From NCBI GenBank assembly GCA_900772695.1, contig CAAGRO010000375.1, positions 1 to 30,480 of the forward strand: DNA of 30,480 nt. Reading direction: 5' to 3'. This stretch comes from an uncultured Oribacterium sp. Its GTDB lineage: Bacteria; Bacillota; Clostridia; Lachnospirales; Lachnospiraceae. The first letter of the stretch is position 1. The number at the start of each line of letters is the position of its first letter. Made by a program: the position numbers and the translations under genes. Shown one piece after another: positions 7,523 to 15,598 of the stretch. The notes under the pieces were generated by a model that was given only the letters and a program-made list of their open reading frames with translations, was not told the DNA's origin and ran no database searches.

Positions 7523-7528
7523 ATAGCA
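7520..7528 (-). promoter_or_regulatory. Extended -10 promoter of the NUDIX gene
   Basis: On the minus strand TGC precedes TATACT, forming an extended -10 element (TGnTATACT). No good -35 box is seen 17 bases upstream, as is usual for extended -10 promoters. The start point would be near 7513, giving a leader of about 29 nt. Confidence 0.45.
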
Positions 7529-7621
7529 TATCTCCTGAAAAATGATGAGCTGAATTTCTGTCCACATCCAGCGCCAATGCTTATTTCTCGACATCGTCAC
7601 GTGAATGAACGTTTATTTCTC

Positions 7622-8935
7622 CTACTCATCCGCACCTTCCTTCACCTTCTTCCGGACGATCGTCTTACCGATGCGCCGGTTCTTGATATAGGCGACGTCG
7701 ACATTCAGTTCATCCGTCTCGAGATGGAAGGAGCTGCCATCATCCGGCACAGTGCCGATGATGCCCATCAGATAACCACCGAAGGTATCCGCATCCTCCG
7801 TCGGGATGTTCACCTTCAGCTCTTCGTTGACATCCTCGATGTCCGCCGTACCGAGTACGATCCACTCGTTCTCGCCGATCGCCTCGATCGGCTCCGGCTC
7901 CGGTACTTCATCCTCATCCTGCAGATCACCCACGAGGGCCTCGATCAGATCATGCACGGTGACGATGCCGGTCATGCCGCCATATTCATCGATGACGATG
8001 GCGTAGTACTTCCGTGTGCGCTTCATCGTCGCGAAAAGATCCGACACCTTCATGTTCTGCGACACGAAGAACGGCTTGTCGACCGCGTTTTTCATGACGT
8101 TTCCACGGGACTGATCCGGCAGTCGGAAATAGTCCTTCGTATCGAGTACGCCGACGATATCGTCATCATCCTCGCCACAGATCGGGTAGATCGCATAGCG
8201 GTGGCTGTAGATCGTCTTCCGCCACTGACGGTCGGTGTCCTCGAGGTACAGCATCGCCACATCCGGACGGTGCGTACAGACATCCTCCACGGTCAGGTCG
8301 TTGAACTCGAAGACGTTCTGAATCATCTCGTTTTCCGTCGTTTCGATCGTGCCCTTCTCCGTGCCCTCATCGAGCATCAGCTTGATGTCCTCCTCGGACA
8401 CCTTATCCTCGACATCCTCCGGCCGGATGCCCAGCATGCGCAGTACACGATTGGTCGAAGCGGTAAGAAGCCATACGAAAGGGGCGAAAATCGTCGATGC
8501 AAGATCCAGGATGCCGGCGATGCTGAGTGCGATCTTCTCGGTATAGGCCTGCGCCAGCCGCTTCGGAATCAGCTCGCCGAACACGATGCTGACATAGGAA
8601 AGAATCATGGTGATCAGGATGATCGCGACGTTCTCGATGACATCCCGTGCGACCGGAAGTCCGGTCAGCAGAACCACATCCGTGAGCGGCTTCGCGAAGC
8701 TGTCCGCCGCAAACGCAGACGACAGGAATCCGGCCAGTGTGATCGCCACCTGAATCGTCGAAAGAAACTTCGCCGGCTCGACGGTCAGCCTGAGCAGCTT
8801 GTCTGCCCGTTTATTGCCATCCTCACTCAGCTTGCGAAGCTTCGCATCGCCGACCTGCAGCACGGCAATCTCTGCGCAGGAAAAAAGTCCATTAATCAGA
8901 ATCAGCACAATCAGCAGTAACAATCGTCCAACCAT
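7622..8935 (-). CDS. CNNM / HlyC-CorC family membrane protein (DUF21-CBS-CorC)
   Basis: 437-residue integral membrane protein of the family often annotated as hemolysin or magnesium/cobalt efflux (CorC/YhdP/MpfA). In order: an N-terminal DUF21 region with about four membrane segments (LLLLIVLILINGLFSCAEIAV, VAITLAGFLSSAFA, IILITMILSYVSIVFGELIPK, LASTIFAPFVWLLTA); a cytoplasmic CBS pair (about 190-330); and a C-terminal CorC_HlyC domain (NEWIVLGTADIEDVNEEL). The conserved FGELIPKRLA motif of the DUF21 core is present. A role in Mg2+ homeostasis is known for relatives; true hemolysin activity is unlikely. The ATG at 8935 fits the family start, but its nearest GGAGG is 14-15 nt away and lies in a hairpin loop, so the start is less certain. 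A TTG at 8971 is an alternative. Confidence 0.9.
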   Translation of the reverse strand: MVGRLLLLIVLILINGLFSCAEIAVLQVGDAKLRKLSEDGNKRADKLLRLTVEPAKFLSTIQVAITLAGFLSSAFAADSFAKPLTDVVLLTGLPVARDVIENVAIILITMILSYVSIVFGELIPKRLAQAYTEKIALSIAGILDLASTIFAPFVWLLTASTNRVLRMLGIRPEDVEDKVSEEDIKLMLDEGTEKGTIETTENEMIQNVFEFNDLTVEDVCTHRPDVAMLYLEDTDRQWRKTIYSHRYAIYPICGEDDDDIVGVLDTKDYFRLPDQSRGNVMKNAVDKPFFVSQNMKVSDLFATMKRTRKYYAIVIDEYGGMTGIVTVHDLIEALVGDLQDEDEVPEPEPIEAIGENEWIVLGTADIEDVNEELKVNIPTEDADTFGGYLMGIIGTVPDDGSSFHLETDELNVDVAYIKNRRIGKTIVRKKVKEGADE

Positions 8936-8944
8936 AAATTCACT

Positions 8945-8963
8945 TACCACCCTCCGCGTGGTA
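8945..8963 (-). promoter_or_regulatory. Hairpin presenting the ribosome binding site of the CNNM gene
   Basis: On the minus strand, TACCAC and GTGGTA form a 6-bp stem whose 7-base loop GCGGAGG contains the only good Shine-Dalgarno sequence upstream of the ATG at 8935. A further hairpin GTGCC / GGCAC lies at 8979-8994. Folding would set access to the ribosome binding site and might explain the long linear spacing. Confidence 0.45.
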
Positions 8964-9057
8964 CTACACAACGTTCCCGTGCCCTGATCGGCACTTATCT
9001 ATTCACCATATCGCAAAGGGCAGAGAAATACAAGCCCCTTCTTGCATACAGCCGCTT

Positions 9058-9124
9058 AGGGGACCCGGCTTGATTTCACACGGTCTCTCCGTATGGTATC
9101 CGTTGCCGGCCCTCCGGGTCCCCT
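9058..9124. terminator. Long hairpin downstream of the isomerase gene
   Basis: AGGGGACCCGG (9058-9068) and CCGGGTCCCCT (9114-9124) form an 11-bp perfect stem with a 45-base loop, starting 7 bases after the isomerase stop codon. There is no T-tract. The left arm can instead pair with CCCCT at 9035-9039, backed by CAAG / CTTG, so two folds compete. Confidence 0.5.
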
Positions 9125-9131
9125 GCCTGCA

Positions 9132-9989
9132 TCAGATGGCGTACTTCTCGTACATGGCCTGAAGGTACGCGCAGTCCGCTTCGTAGCGGTCCGGGGAGGA
9201 ATTCTCGAGGGTACCGATGATGTACGGCTTCCACTGAGCCACCTGACGCATCAGCTCTTCATAGCAGAAGATGCCGTCGCCCGGATGACGGTACTTCTGG
9301 TCCTCGCCCTCAAAGACACAGTCCTTCAGATGAAGCGTCGTGATGCGGTCTCCATAGAGGGTGAAGGCCTGACGGATCAGGGCATTCTGTCCGGCAGGGT
9401 CGTGCGCAAGCTCTGGGGTGATGAGATTCACCGCGTCCAGGATGACGTCGAAGTTCACGGAATCGATGTCATCGAGAAAGCGGCGCATCATCTCCGGTGA
9501 GCGTAAGGTGTGATTATACACGCTCTCGACGCCGACCATCACACCGAGCTTTTCCGCCGCATCCCGGATCCGCTTGAAGCTGTCCAGCACGCGCAGGTAG
9601 TTTTCCTCGGTATAGGTTTCCGGCACGACCTTCATCTCCGGATCGGCGCGTCCGGTTTCGGTGCCCACCATGTCCGCGCCGATGAGCTTCGCATATTTCA
9701 TGTGCTCAATGAAGCGCTGTACCTGCTGAAGCCGCTTCTCCTCATCCGGATGGGCCGGATTGATATAGCAGCCGAGGATGGAGACATGGAGGTCTCTCTT
9801 CCGTAACTCCGAAGCGACATAATCACCGAGGCCTGCATTGAAATGGCCGACGGAGGTATCCACATCAGAAAAGCTTTTATTCATCGCGAGGTGGATATAG
9901 TGGATGTTTAACTTCTTTACTTCATCCAGCACATCGCTTACGCTGTCCTTCGGACAGATGTCATGTACACGCATACCAAACTGAATCAT
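9132..9989 (-). CDS. Sugar-phosphate isomerase/epimerase, AP-endonuclease-2 TIM-barrel family
   Basis: 285-residue cytoplasmic TIM-barrel protein of the IolE/IolI/xylose-isomerase-like family. The visible signs are the GVESVYNH strand with a metal-ligand Glu, the FDVILDAVNL strand, THLHLKDC-type HLKDC near the C-terminus and a final E in TLENSS, which together give the usual divalent-metal site. The exact substrate cannot be named. Its start overlaps the araC stop by four bases (ATGA), with AAGGAG upstream, so it is translated with the regulator. It closes the pectin-oligomer operon, suggesting a role on a sugar acid or ketosugar released from rhamnogalacturonan or galacturonan. A hydroxypyruvate- or tagaturonate-type epimerase activity is possible but speculative. 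Confidence 0.82.
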   Translation of the reverse strand: MIQFGMRVHDICPKDSVSDVLDEVKKLNIHYIHLAMNKSFSDVDTSVGHFNAGLGDYVASELRKRDLHVSILGCYINPAHPDEEKRLQQVQRFIEHMKYAKLIGADMVGTETGRADPEMKVVPETYTEENYLRVLDSFKRIRDAAEKLGVMVGVESVYNHTLRSPEMMRRFLDDIDSVNFDVILDAVNLITPELAHDPAGQNALIRQAFTLYGDRITTLHLKDCVFEGEDQKYRHPGDGIFCYEELMRQVAQWKPYIIGTLENSSPDRYEADCAYLQAMYEKYAI

Positions 9990-10945
9990 TTTTTCTCCTT
10001 TATACTGGTAACGACGGTTTTACGATACTGTACCGGCGTCTGGCCGGTGGTCGCCTTAAATACCTTTTCGAAATAGGTGATGTTGCCGAAGCCGCAGAGA
10101 TCTGCGATTTCGGTGATGGAACGGTCGGACTCACGGAGGAACTGCTGCGCCTTCTGGATCCGGATGTAGGTCATATACTCGACGACGGAGAAGCCGGTGA
10201 CGTTTCGGAAGCTCCGGGTCAGGTAGGAGCGACTCATGAAGAAGCGCTGGGCCAGCTCCTCGAGGGATACATTTTCATGGATATGAGTCTGCAGATAGAG
10301 CGCGACCTCATGCACCTTCTGGTGCACACCCGTCTTCACGACGATTTCCGGCACCGCTTTCTGGTTTGCCACCAGCTCCGCATGAAGCAGCCGGCGTCTC
10401 GCCTTCGCGAAGATACTGGCCAGCTCGAGCGCCTGCAGATATAAAAAGGCATGGGCGTCCTCCATGGAGACCGCAGCGCCCTTTTTATCCTCTTCACACA
10501 TCGCTTTAAATTCTGAAATCACCGACAGAATCAGCTGCCACTCGCTGTCGTTGAAATTTGCGACACCGCTAAAGCGCTCACCGAAGTCATCGAAGCCCCG
10601 GAGCCCGGCGACCCGCAGGATCTGATCAAAGCGTGAACGGTCCAGCTGCAGGATGAAGTTATGATGATCTGGTGGAAAGCCAGGTGCCGTCGAGGTCTTA
10701 TGTATAAGATTATGATTGACAACGATGGCGGAGTGCGGCGGCAGACGATAGGTCTCCCGGTCCACGAACATGAGTCGCTGTCCCTCGAGGATGAAGTGCA
10801 GCTCGATGGTCTCATGTACATGACGGCTCCGCATGATGAAGCGGTGATGACGTACCGCCTCGGATACGCGCAGACCCGGAATTCGCTTTTCAAACACGAG
10901 CTCCAGTCGCGAGTTATGAAGATTGATATCGTGCTGCTCTGCCAT
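9986..10945 (-). CDS. AraC-family transcriptional regulator
   Basis: 319 residues. The N-terminal half is a cupin-like sensor (HVHETIELHFILEGQRLMFVDRETYRLPPHS, about residues 42-75, then NHNLIHKT). The C-terminal ~105 residues hold two helix-turn-helix motifs: VSLEELAQRFFMSRSYLTRSF, and ITEIADLCGFGNITYFEKVFKATTGQTPVQYRK, the AraC signature. Such regulators bind a sugar ligand in the cupin and usually activate. It sits inside the pectin-oligomer gene set, so its likely target is the 17.2-17.5 kb divergent region. GGAGG lies just upstream of the ATG. There is no space for a promoter of its own: an intrinsic terminator ends 14-18 bases before the start, so expression probably depends on read-through. 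Confidence 0.92.
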   Translation of the reverse strand: MAEQHDINLHNSRLELVFEKRIPGLRVSEAVRHHRFIMRSRHVHETIELHFILEGQRLMFVDRETYRLPPHSAIVVNHNLIHKTSTAPGFPPDHHNFILQLDRSRFDQILRVAGLRGFDDFGERFSGVANFNDSEWQLILSVISEFKAMCEEDKKGAAVSMEDAHAFLYLQALELASIFAKARRRLLHAELVANQKAVPEIVVKTGVHQKVHEVALYLQTHIHENVSLEELAQRFFMSRSYLTRSFRNVTGFSVVEYMTYIRIQKAQQFLRESDRSITEIADLCGFGNITYFEKVFKATTGQTPVQYRKTVVTSIKEKK

Positions 10946-10962
10946 GTTTTCCTCCAGATTTC

Positions 10963-10998
10963 AAAAAAGGGTATGCATGGAAACCATGCACACCCTTT
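10963..10998 (-). terminator. Intrinsic terminator between GH105 and araC
   Basis: AAAGGGT-A-TGCATGG (10966-10980) and CCATGCA-C-ACCCTTT (10984-10998) form a stem of 14 pairs with one mismatch and loop AAA. On the minus strand it is followed by a run of six T (complement of 10963-10968). It begins 3 bases after the GH105 stop codon and ends just before the araC ribosome binding site. Confidence 0.85.
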
Positions 10999-11001
10999 AG
11001 T

Positions 11002-12168
11002 TTATCGTAGCATCTCGGTGTAGGCAAGAAGCAGCGGGCCGACGCCCTTCGCATCATTCTGAACCACCGGCTCGGAAAGATAGTAGGCGACGGAACCGTC
11101 GCGATGCTGCTCTCCGCCGAGACCGCCGACGAGGCAGATGCCCGTCACACATGGTGTTCCATCTGCGTTTTTCGTCAGGCGATGATCGACGATGCCATAG
11201 AAGGCCTTTTCGCCCACCGCACGGAAGCTCTCCGGCAGGAAGCCGAGGCGTACGGCCTTCAGCAGTGCGGCGCTGATCAGCGCGGTGCCGGAGGTTTCGA
11301 GGTAATTTCCCTCGAGCTCCGGAAGGGCGATCAGCTGATACCAGAGCCCGCTCGGATCCTGATACCTGGTCAGTGCCTCTGCGAGGTCCAGCAGCATGTG
11401 CTGGAGATGTACCGTTTCAGACTGCATCGGGAGATCCGTCATGATCTCCAGTACATCGACGAGGCCCAGGATGAACCAGCCCTCGGCACGCAGCCAGAAG
11501 TTCGGGCTGCAGCCGGTATCCGGATCTGCCCAGTACATCTTCCGGGAGGCATCATAGCCGTGATAGTAGAGACCGGTTTCCGGGTCCCGCATCCTGATCT
11601 CAACATTGGCGATCTGCTGACAGATATCCGGACAGTCCTTCTCCTGGTCGAAGCGCTTTTCGTACTCCATATAGAACGGAAGGGCCATATAGATGCCGTC
11701 GAGCCAGACCTGATTCGGGTAGATCAGCTTATGCCAGAAGTTCCCCTCCGGGGTCCGTGGCATGGTGCTGAGCTGGGAACGCACGAGCTCGATGGCCTTC
11801 CGATACTTTTCTTTTCCGGTGAGATCATACAGCGGGAAAAGATTCTTCGCCGGGTTCACATTGTCGAGCGTATACTCCTCCGGATCGTAGGTACGGATGT
11901 GGCCATCCTCCTCGACGAAGCCGCTCAGGAAGCGGTCAGCGAAGTCGAGGAAACGGGCCTCGCCGGTAATCTCATAAAGCTCGAGAATGCCGGTGATCAT
12001 GCAGCCGTCGATATAGTTCCACTTGTTGCGCTTCCCACTTCGGATCATCTCGAGATTCCAGGCCGGATGCTCAGAGTCTGAGTGGGCCATGAGATAGTCG
12101 ATGTACTCGTCGAGAAGCTGTTTGGTCGCTGCGCGATCACCCTGAAGCTGATGTCGTTTCTGATCCAT
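11002..12168 (-). CDS. GH105 unsaturated rhamnogalacturonyl/glucuronyl hydrolase (YteR/YesR-like)
   Basis: 388 residues, the usual length of GH105. The family removes the 4,5-unsaturated uronic acid that pectate and rhamnogalacturonan lyases leave at the non-reducing end of oligomers. Recognisable blocks are NKWNYIDGCMITG, NPAKNLFPLYDLTGKEKY, PNQVWLDGIYMALPF, PNFWLRAEGWFILGLVDVL and ETSGTALISAALL. D157 in VWLDG matches by position the proton-donor Asp of YteR (D143). No signal peptide is present, so it acts inside the cell on imported oligomers. AAGGG lies 7 nt before the ATG, and the gap to the upstream permease is 3 bases, showing co-transcription. An intrinsic terminator follows at once. 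Confidence 0.92.
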   Translation of the reverse strand: MDQKRHQLQGDRAATKQLLDEYIDYLMAHSDSEHPAWNLEMIRSGKRNKWNYIDGCMITGILELYEITGEARFLDFADRFLSGFVEEDGHIRTYDPEEYTLDNVNPAKNLFPLYDLTGKEKYRKAIELVRSQLSTMPRTPEGNFWHKLIYPNQVWLDGIYMALPFYMEYEKRFDQEKDCPDICQQIANVEIRMRDPETGLYYHGYDASRKMYWADPDTGCSPNFWLRAEGWFILGLVDVLEIMTDLPMQSETVHLQHMLLDLAEALTRYQDPSGLWYQLIALPELEGNYLETSGTALISAALLKAVRLGFLPESFRAVGEKAFYGIVDHRLTKNADGTPCVTGICLVGGLGGEQHRDGSVAYYLSEPVVQNDAKGVGPLLLAYTEMLR

Positions 12169-12171
12169 AGC

Positions 12172-13029
12172 TTAACCCTTTACAGAACCCGCGGTGACAC
12201 CATCGATGAACTGATCCTGTGCCAGGAAGAAGACAACGAGGGACGGGATGATGGAGATCAGGGACAGCGCGAGGATACGGTTCCAGGAGAAGCCGGTATC
12301 TGCATCCATGGACATCTTTACGAAGATGGCTGCCGGATAGCGCTTCGGCGTGGAAACGTAAAGCAGCGGTCCCATGAAGTCGTTGGAGGACCACATGAAC
12401 TGGAACAGTGCTGCAGAGGTCATGGCCGGCTTCAGCACCGGAACGATGACGTGCCAGAGGGTACCGAGTGCAGAGCAGCCATCGATCTTCGCTGCCTCGT
12501 CGAGCTCCTTCGGGATATTGCGGAGGAACTGGATCAGCATGAAGACGAAGTAGGTGTCCTGTGCGAAGAGCGTCGGTACGATCAGCGGAAGGTACAGCGG
12601 GGAATCAACCCAGCCCCACTTGTTGTACATGATGAACTGCGGTACGTTCAGTACGACGTTCGGCAGGAAAAGGGTCGCCATCAGAAGCATGAACATGAAG
12701 TCGTGACCTTTGAACTTGAAGCGTGCGAAGCCATATGCCGTAAAGGTACAGGATACGATGGTCAGGACGACCTTCGGGATGACGATCTTATAGGTGTTCA
12801 GCATGGAGGTCCAGATATTGATATCTCCGCCGTAGCCTTTCAGCGCATCGACATAGCCCTGTGTGGTCGGGTGCTTCGGGATGAAGCCGATACCGGAAAA
12901 GATCTCTGCATTTGTCTTAAAGGACGCACCTACCATCCATACGAGCGGATAGATCATGATGACGCCCACCAGAATCAGGACGACATACTTGATGACGGTC
13001 ATGATTTGTCTTTTTCTCTCGAGTGTCAT
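12172..13029 (-). CDS. Sugar ABC transporter permease, MalG-type (CUT1)
   Basis: 285-residue inner-membrane permease with six predicted membrane segments, the first being IKYVVLILVGVIMIYPLVWM. The cytoplasmic EAA loop, which docks the ATPase, reads ELDEAAKIDGCSALGTLWHV with IPK before it and PVLKPAM after. The MalG class is indicated by the N-terminal YPLVWMVGASFK and the C-terminal QFIDGVTAGSVKG block. It is two bases downstream of the MalF-type permease, with GAGGAGG inside that gene's end as ribosome binding site. No ATPase is encoded in the locus, as is usual for Firmicutes oligosaccharide importers that share an MsmK-type ATPase. Confidence 0.94.
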   Translation of the reverse strand: MTLERKRQIMTVIKYVVLILVGVIMIYPLVWMVGASFKTNAEIFSGIGFIPKHPTTQGYVDALKGYGGDINIWTSMLNTYKIVIPKVVLTIVSCTFTAYGFARFKFKGHDFMFMLLMATLFLPNVVLNVPQFIMYNKWGWVDSPLYLPLIVPTLFAQDTYFVFMLIQFLRNIPKELDEAAKIDGCSALGTLWHVIVPVLKPAMTSAALFQFMWSSNDFMGPLLYVSTPKRYPAAIFVKMSMDADTGFSWNRILALSLISIIPSLVVFFLAQDQFIDGVTAGSVKG

Positions 13030-13031
13030 GC

Positions 13032-13940
13032 TTATGCCTCCTCATCTGAATAGTAAACCCAATGCTTCTGGCTGTACTGCAGGATGGCGGTAAAGATCAT
13101 CAGGATGATGAAGAGTACCCATGCCTGTGCACTGGCGAGACCCATATCGTACTTCTTAAATGCGTTGTTGTAGATCAGCAGGGATACGAGGGTGGTGGCA
13201 CCACGCGGTCCTCCCTGGGTGATGATGTACGGTCCGTTGAACTCCTGGAATGCCTGTACGAGCTGTGTGACGAGGTTATAGAAAATAACCGGTGTGATCA
13301 GCGGTACGGTGATCGTAAAGAACTGTCTCCACTTGCCGGCACCATCGAGGGAAGCGGCCTCATAGAGATCCGGGGATACACCCTTGAGAGCGGCCAGGAA
13401 GATGACCATGGTGGAACCGAACTGCCATACACGTAAGAGGCAGATGATGAACAGCGCTGCCGTCTTGTTGGAGAGCCAGTGTGGTCCGGCGACACCGAAG
13501 AAGCCAAGGATCATGTTGACGATACCGTCATCCTTGAAGATGGCCTTCCAGAGAACCGCGATGGCTACGGAAGAACCGAGGATGGACGGAATATAGTAAA
13601 CCGTACGGAACATCTTTACGCCCTTGATCTTGAAGTTCAGGATGTAGGCGATGAACAGTGCGAAGACGAGCTTCAGCGGTACGGTCATGAATGCATATTT
13701 AAAGGTCGTCATGAAGCCGGCCTTGATCTTACGATCGGTGAAGATCTTCACGTAGTTGAATACACCCCACTGGGAAATACCCTCGAAGAGTGATTCATCA
13801 CTGAAGCTGTAGACCAGCGACGAAAGGAATGGATACCCCTTGAATACGAGAAATCCGATCAGCCATGGAAGGATGAAAAGAAGGCCCTTATTCTCTTTCC
13901 AGAATCTGCCCGAGGACTTCACTGCTTTTGTATTTGACAT
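13032..13940 (-). CDS. Sugar ABC transporter permease, MalF-type (CUT1)
   Basis: 302 residues, six membrane segments; the first is GLLFILPWLIGFLVFKGYPF, typical of the LplB/MalF class. The EAA loop is LYEAASLDGAGKWRQFFTI followed by TVPLITPVIFYN. The QGGPRGATTLVSLLIYNNAF block and the C-terminal AQAWVLFIILM segment are also conserved. LplB/YtcP-type systems often carry pectic oligomers, for example the YtcQP-YteP system for rhamnogalacturonan in B. subtilis, which fits the GH105 and GH28 neighbours. It lies 210 bases downstream of the binding-protein gene, from which it is separated by two hairpins. Confidence 0.94.
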   Translation of the reverse strand: MSNTKAVKSSGRFWKENKGLLFILPWLIGFLVFKGYPFLSSLVYSFSDESLFEGISQWGVFNYVKIFTDRKIKAGFMTTFKYAFMTVPLKLVFALFIAYILNFKIKGVKMFRTVYYIPSILGSSVAIAVLWKAIFKDDGIVNMILGFFGVAGPHWLSNKTAALFIICLLRVWQFGSTMVIFLAALKGVSPDLYEAASLDGAGKWRQFFTITVPLITPVIFYNLVTQLVQAFQEFNGPYIITQGGPRGATTLVSLLIYNNAFKKYDMGLASAQAWVLFIILMIFTAILQYSQKHWVYYSDEEA

Positions 13941-13976
13941 AATGTCTACCCCATAAAAAACGGTAAATGGTTACGA

Positions 13977-14124
13977 TTCAGCACCTTCGTCGGTAGCAGT
14001 ATCTGATATATCGTACGTGCTGAACTTTTTAAAAGAGGAGGTCCAGATCTCGAAAGGTCCGGACCCATAAAGTTTATCTGATGGATTCGATCTGATGTCG
14101 ATTTCATATCGATAGCAGATCGAA
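13977..14124. promoter_or_regulatory. Two intergenic hairpins between binding protein and permease genes
   Basis: TTCAGCAC (13977-13984) pairs with GTGCTGAA (14017-14024). TTCGATCTG (14086-14094) pairs with CAGATCGAA (14116-14124), with an inner TCGAT / ATCGA stem. No T-tract follows on the minus strand. Such hairpins after the first transporter gene usually stabilise the upstream mRNA or partly terminate, giving more binding protein than permease. Confidence 0.55.
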
Positions 14125-14150
14125 CCGGTTTTCACATGCTGCGCATCCGA

Positions 14151-15524
14151 TTAAGCCTTGGAAGCCTCAACCTCATCGACAGCGTCGATCATCTCCTGTG
14201 CGAGATCCTTGGAATCCTCATCGTCATAGGACATGTTGTTTATAATCTCCTGGTAAGCACCCTCTGCGTCATCCTTCAGAGTAGAATCCTCATAGTACGG
14301 AGAAAGCTTGAACGGAGCGTTTGCACTGGACAGCTGATTTGCCTCATATACGAGACCCTCGAGCATACCCTCGGACTTCAGAGTCTCCTGTGCTGCCTTG
14401 GACGCCGGAATACCTCTCTCGAGTGCGAGGGTCTTCACGCCATCACCGTTCAGCATGTAGTTGAGGAGCTTGGCAGCCTCGGCCTGGTTCTGGGAGTTTG
14501 GAGAAATCGCGAAGCCCATGGAAACCTTATAAACGGTTGCCGGTGTGCCATAGTCTGCCGGATACTCACCGATCACGAGCTCCTGGTTCTCATCGAGGGC
14601 CTTCTGCATCTTCTTTACAGAGGAATCCCACTCGATCAGACCTGCATAGTGACCGTCGATGAAGTTCGGGTTCTTATCGAGAGAATCAGCACCATCGCCC
14701 TTCAGCTTCTCCTGTGTCGGGATGACGTGGTTCTCCTCGAGGCTCTTCAGGAAGTCGAAGCCATCGGCGAGCTCGTCAACAGTGTAGTTCAGCTTTCCAT
14801 CCTCTACCCATGCCTTGTTGTACTTTTCCTGCATGTAGTAGGTGAGAAGGATGGTCATGTCAAATGTGCTACATGCCATCGGATAGTAATCATCACCGAG
14901 CTTTTCCTTGAAGACAGGACCTGCTGCGAGGAGGTCTGCGAAGCTCTTCGGAACATCGAGGCCGGCCTTCTCATAGGTTGCCTTGTTGTAGTAGAATACA
15001 CGGCCGGTCGAAGCAACCGGAACACCGAGTACGTGACCGTCGATGGTCATGAGGTCTACGAGTGACTGATCATACTGGGAAAGATCGAAATCCGGAAGGG
15101 TCTGGATATCCGCGAAACGGGTTCCATCCGGGCTGAACTGCCACAGCCAGTTCCAGTTGATCTGGAAGAGATCAGGCTCAGAATTACCGGCGATCTGGGT
15201 TGCAATCTTATCCTGCCAGCCGGACCATGCGCCGTACTCGGACTCGATCTTTACGTTCGGGTTTGCTGCCATATACTCATCGAGCATCTGAAGGGTTGCG
15301 TTATGTCTGGAATCACCGCCCCACCATGAAATTCTGAGAGAAACATCGCCACCGGAAGCCTGCTGTGCAGCGGCTACGGTCTCCGAAGCAGCCTCTGCTG
15401 CCTTTGTGGTCTCTGCAGCGGCCTGGGTGGTGGATCCGGAATCAGAAGAACCACATGCAGCAAGTCCGAGCACCATGGATGCGGCGAGTGAACCTGCAAG
15501 TACCTTTGTGAATGATTTTTTCAT
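14151..15524 (-). CDS. Extracellular sugar-binding lipoprotein of ABC importer
   Basis: 457-residue solute-binding protein. A lipoprotein signal peptide (MKKSFTKVLAGSLAASMVLG) ends at the lipobox LAAC, with Cys24 as the acylated residue. A Ser/Thr/Ala-rich linker of about 35 residues follows and then the family-1 binding fold (LRISWWGGDSRHNATLQMLDEYMAANPNVKIE). WWGG and the PDLFQINWNWLWQF block resemble binding proteins for uronate-containing oligosaccharides. Exact ligand is not determinable, but linked GH28, GH105 and CE8 genes point to pectic oligomers. GGAGG lies 5 nt before the ATG. The gene is 74 bases downstream of the GH28 gene and upstream of both permeases. Confidence 0.94.
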   Translation of the reverse strand: MKKSFTKVLAGSLAASMVLGLAACGSSDSGSTTQAAAETTKAAEAASETVAAAQQASGGDVSLRISWWGGDSRHNATLQMLDEYMAANPNVKIESEYGAWSGWQDKIATQIAGNSEPDLFQINWNWLWQFSPDGTRFADIQTLPDFDLSQYDQSLVDLMTIDGHVLGVPVASTGRVFYYNKATYEKAGLDVPKSFADLLAAGPVFKEKLGDDYYPMACSTFDMTILLTYYMQEKYNKAWVEDGKLNYTVDELADGFDFLKSLEENHVIPTQEKLKGDGADSLDKNPNFIDGHYAGLIEWDSSVKKMQKALDENQELVIGEYPADYGTPATVYKVSMGFAISPNSQNQAEAAKLLNYMLNGDGVKTLALERGIPASKAAQETLKSEGMLEGLVYEANQLSSANAPFKLSPYYEDSTLKDDAEGAYQEIINNMSYDDEDSKDLAQEMIDAVDEVEASKA

Positions 15525-15598
15525 TTTTACCTCCTTGGGAGCCGCTCTGCAGCCCCTATCATAAAGACCTTTCGGTCCAGGTTGATGATTTTATGGTC

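Noticed and set aside
7499..8920. Plus-strand open frame of 473 codons opposite the CNNM gene
   Set aside because: Antisense shadow; the His/Asp/Arg-rich translation has no recognisable domain and no ribosome binding site, whereas the minus strand has clear DUF21 and CBS blocks.
7622..8935. True hemolysin
   Set aside because: The HlyC/CorC name is historical; the DUF21-CBS-CorC architecture belongs to CNNM/CorC-type ion-homeostasis proteins.
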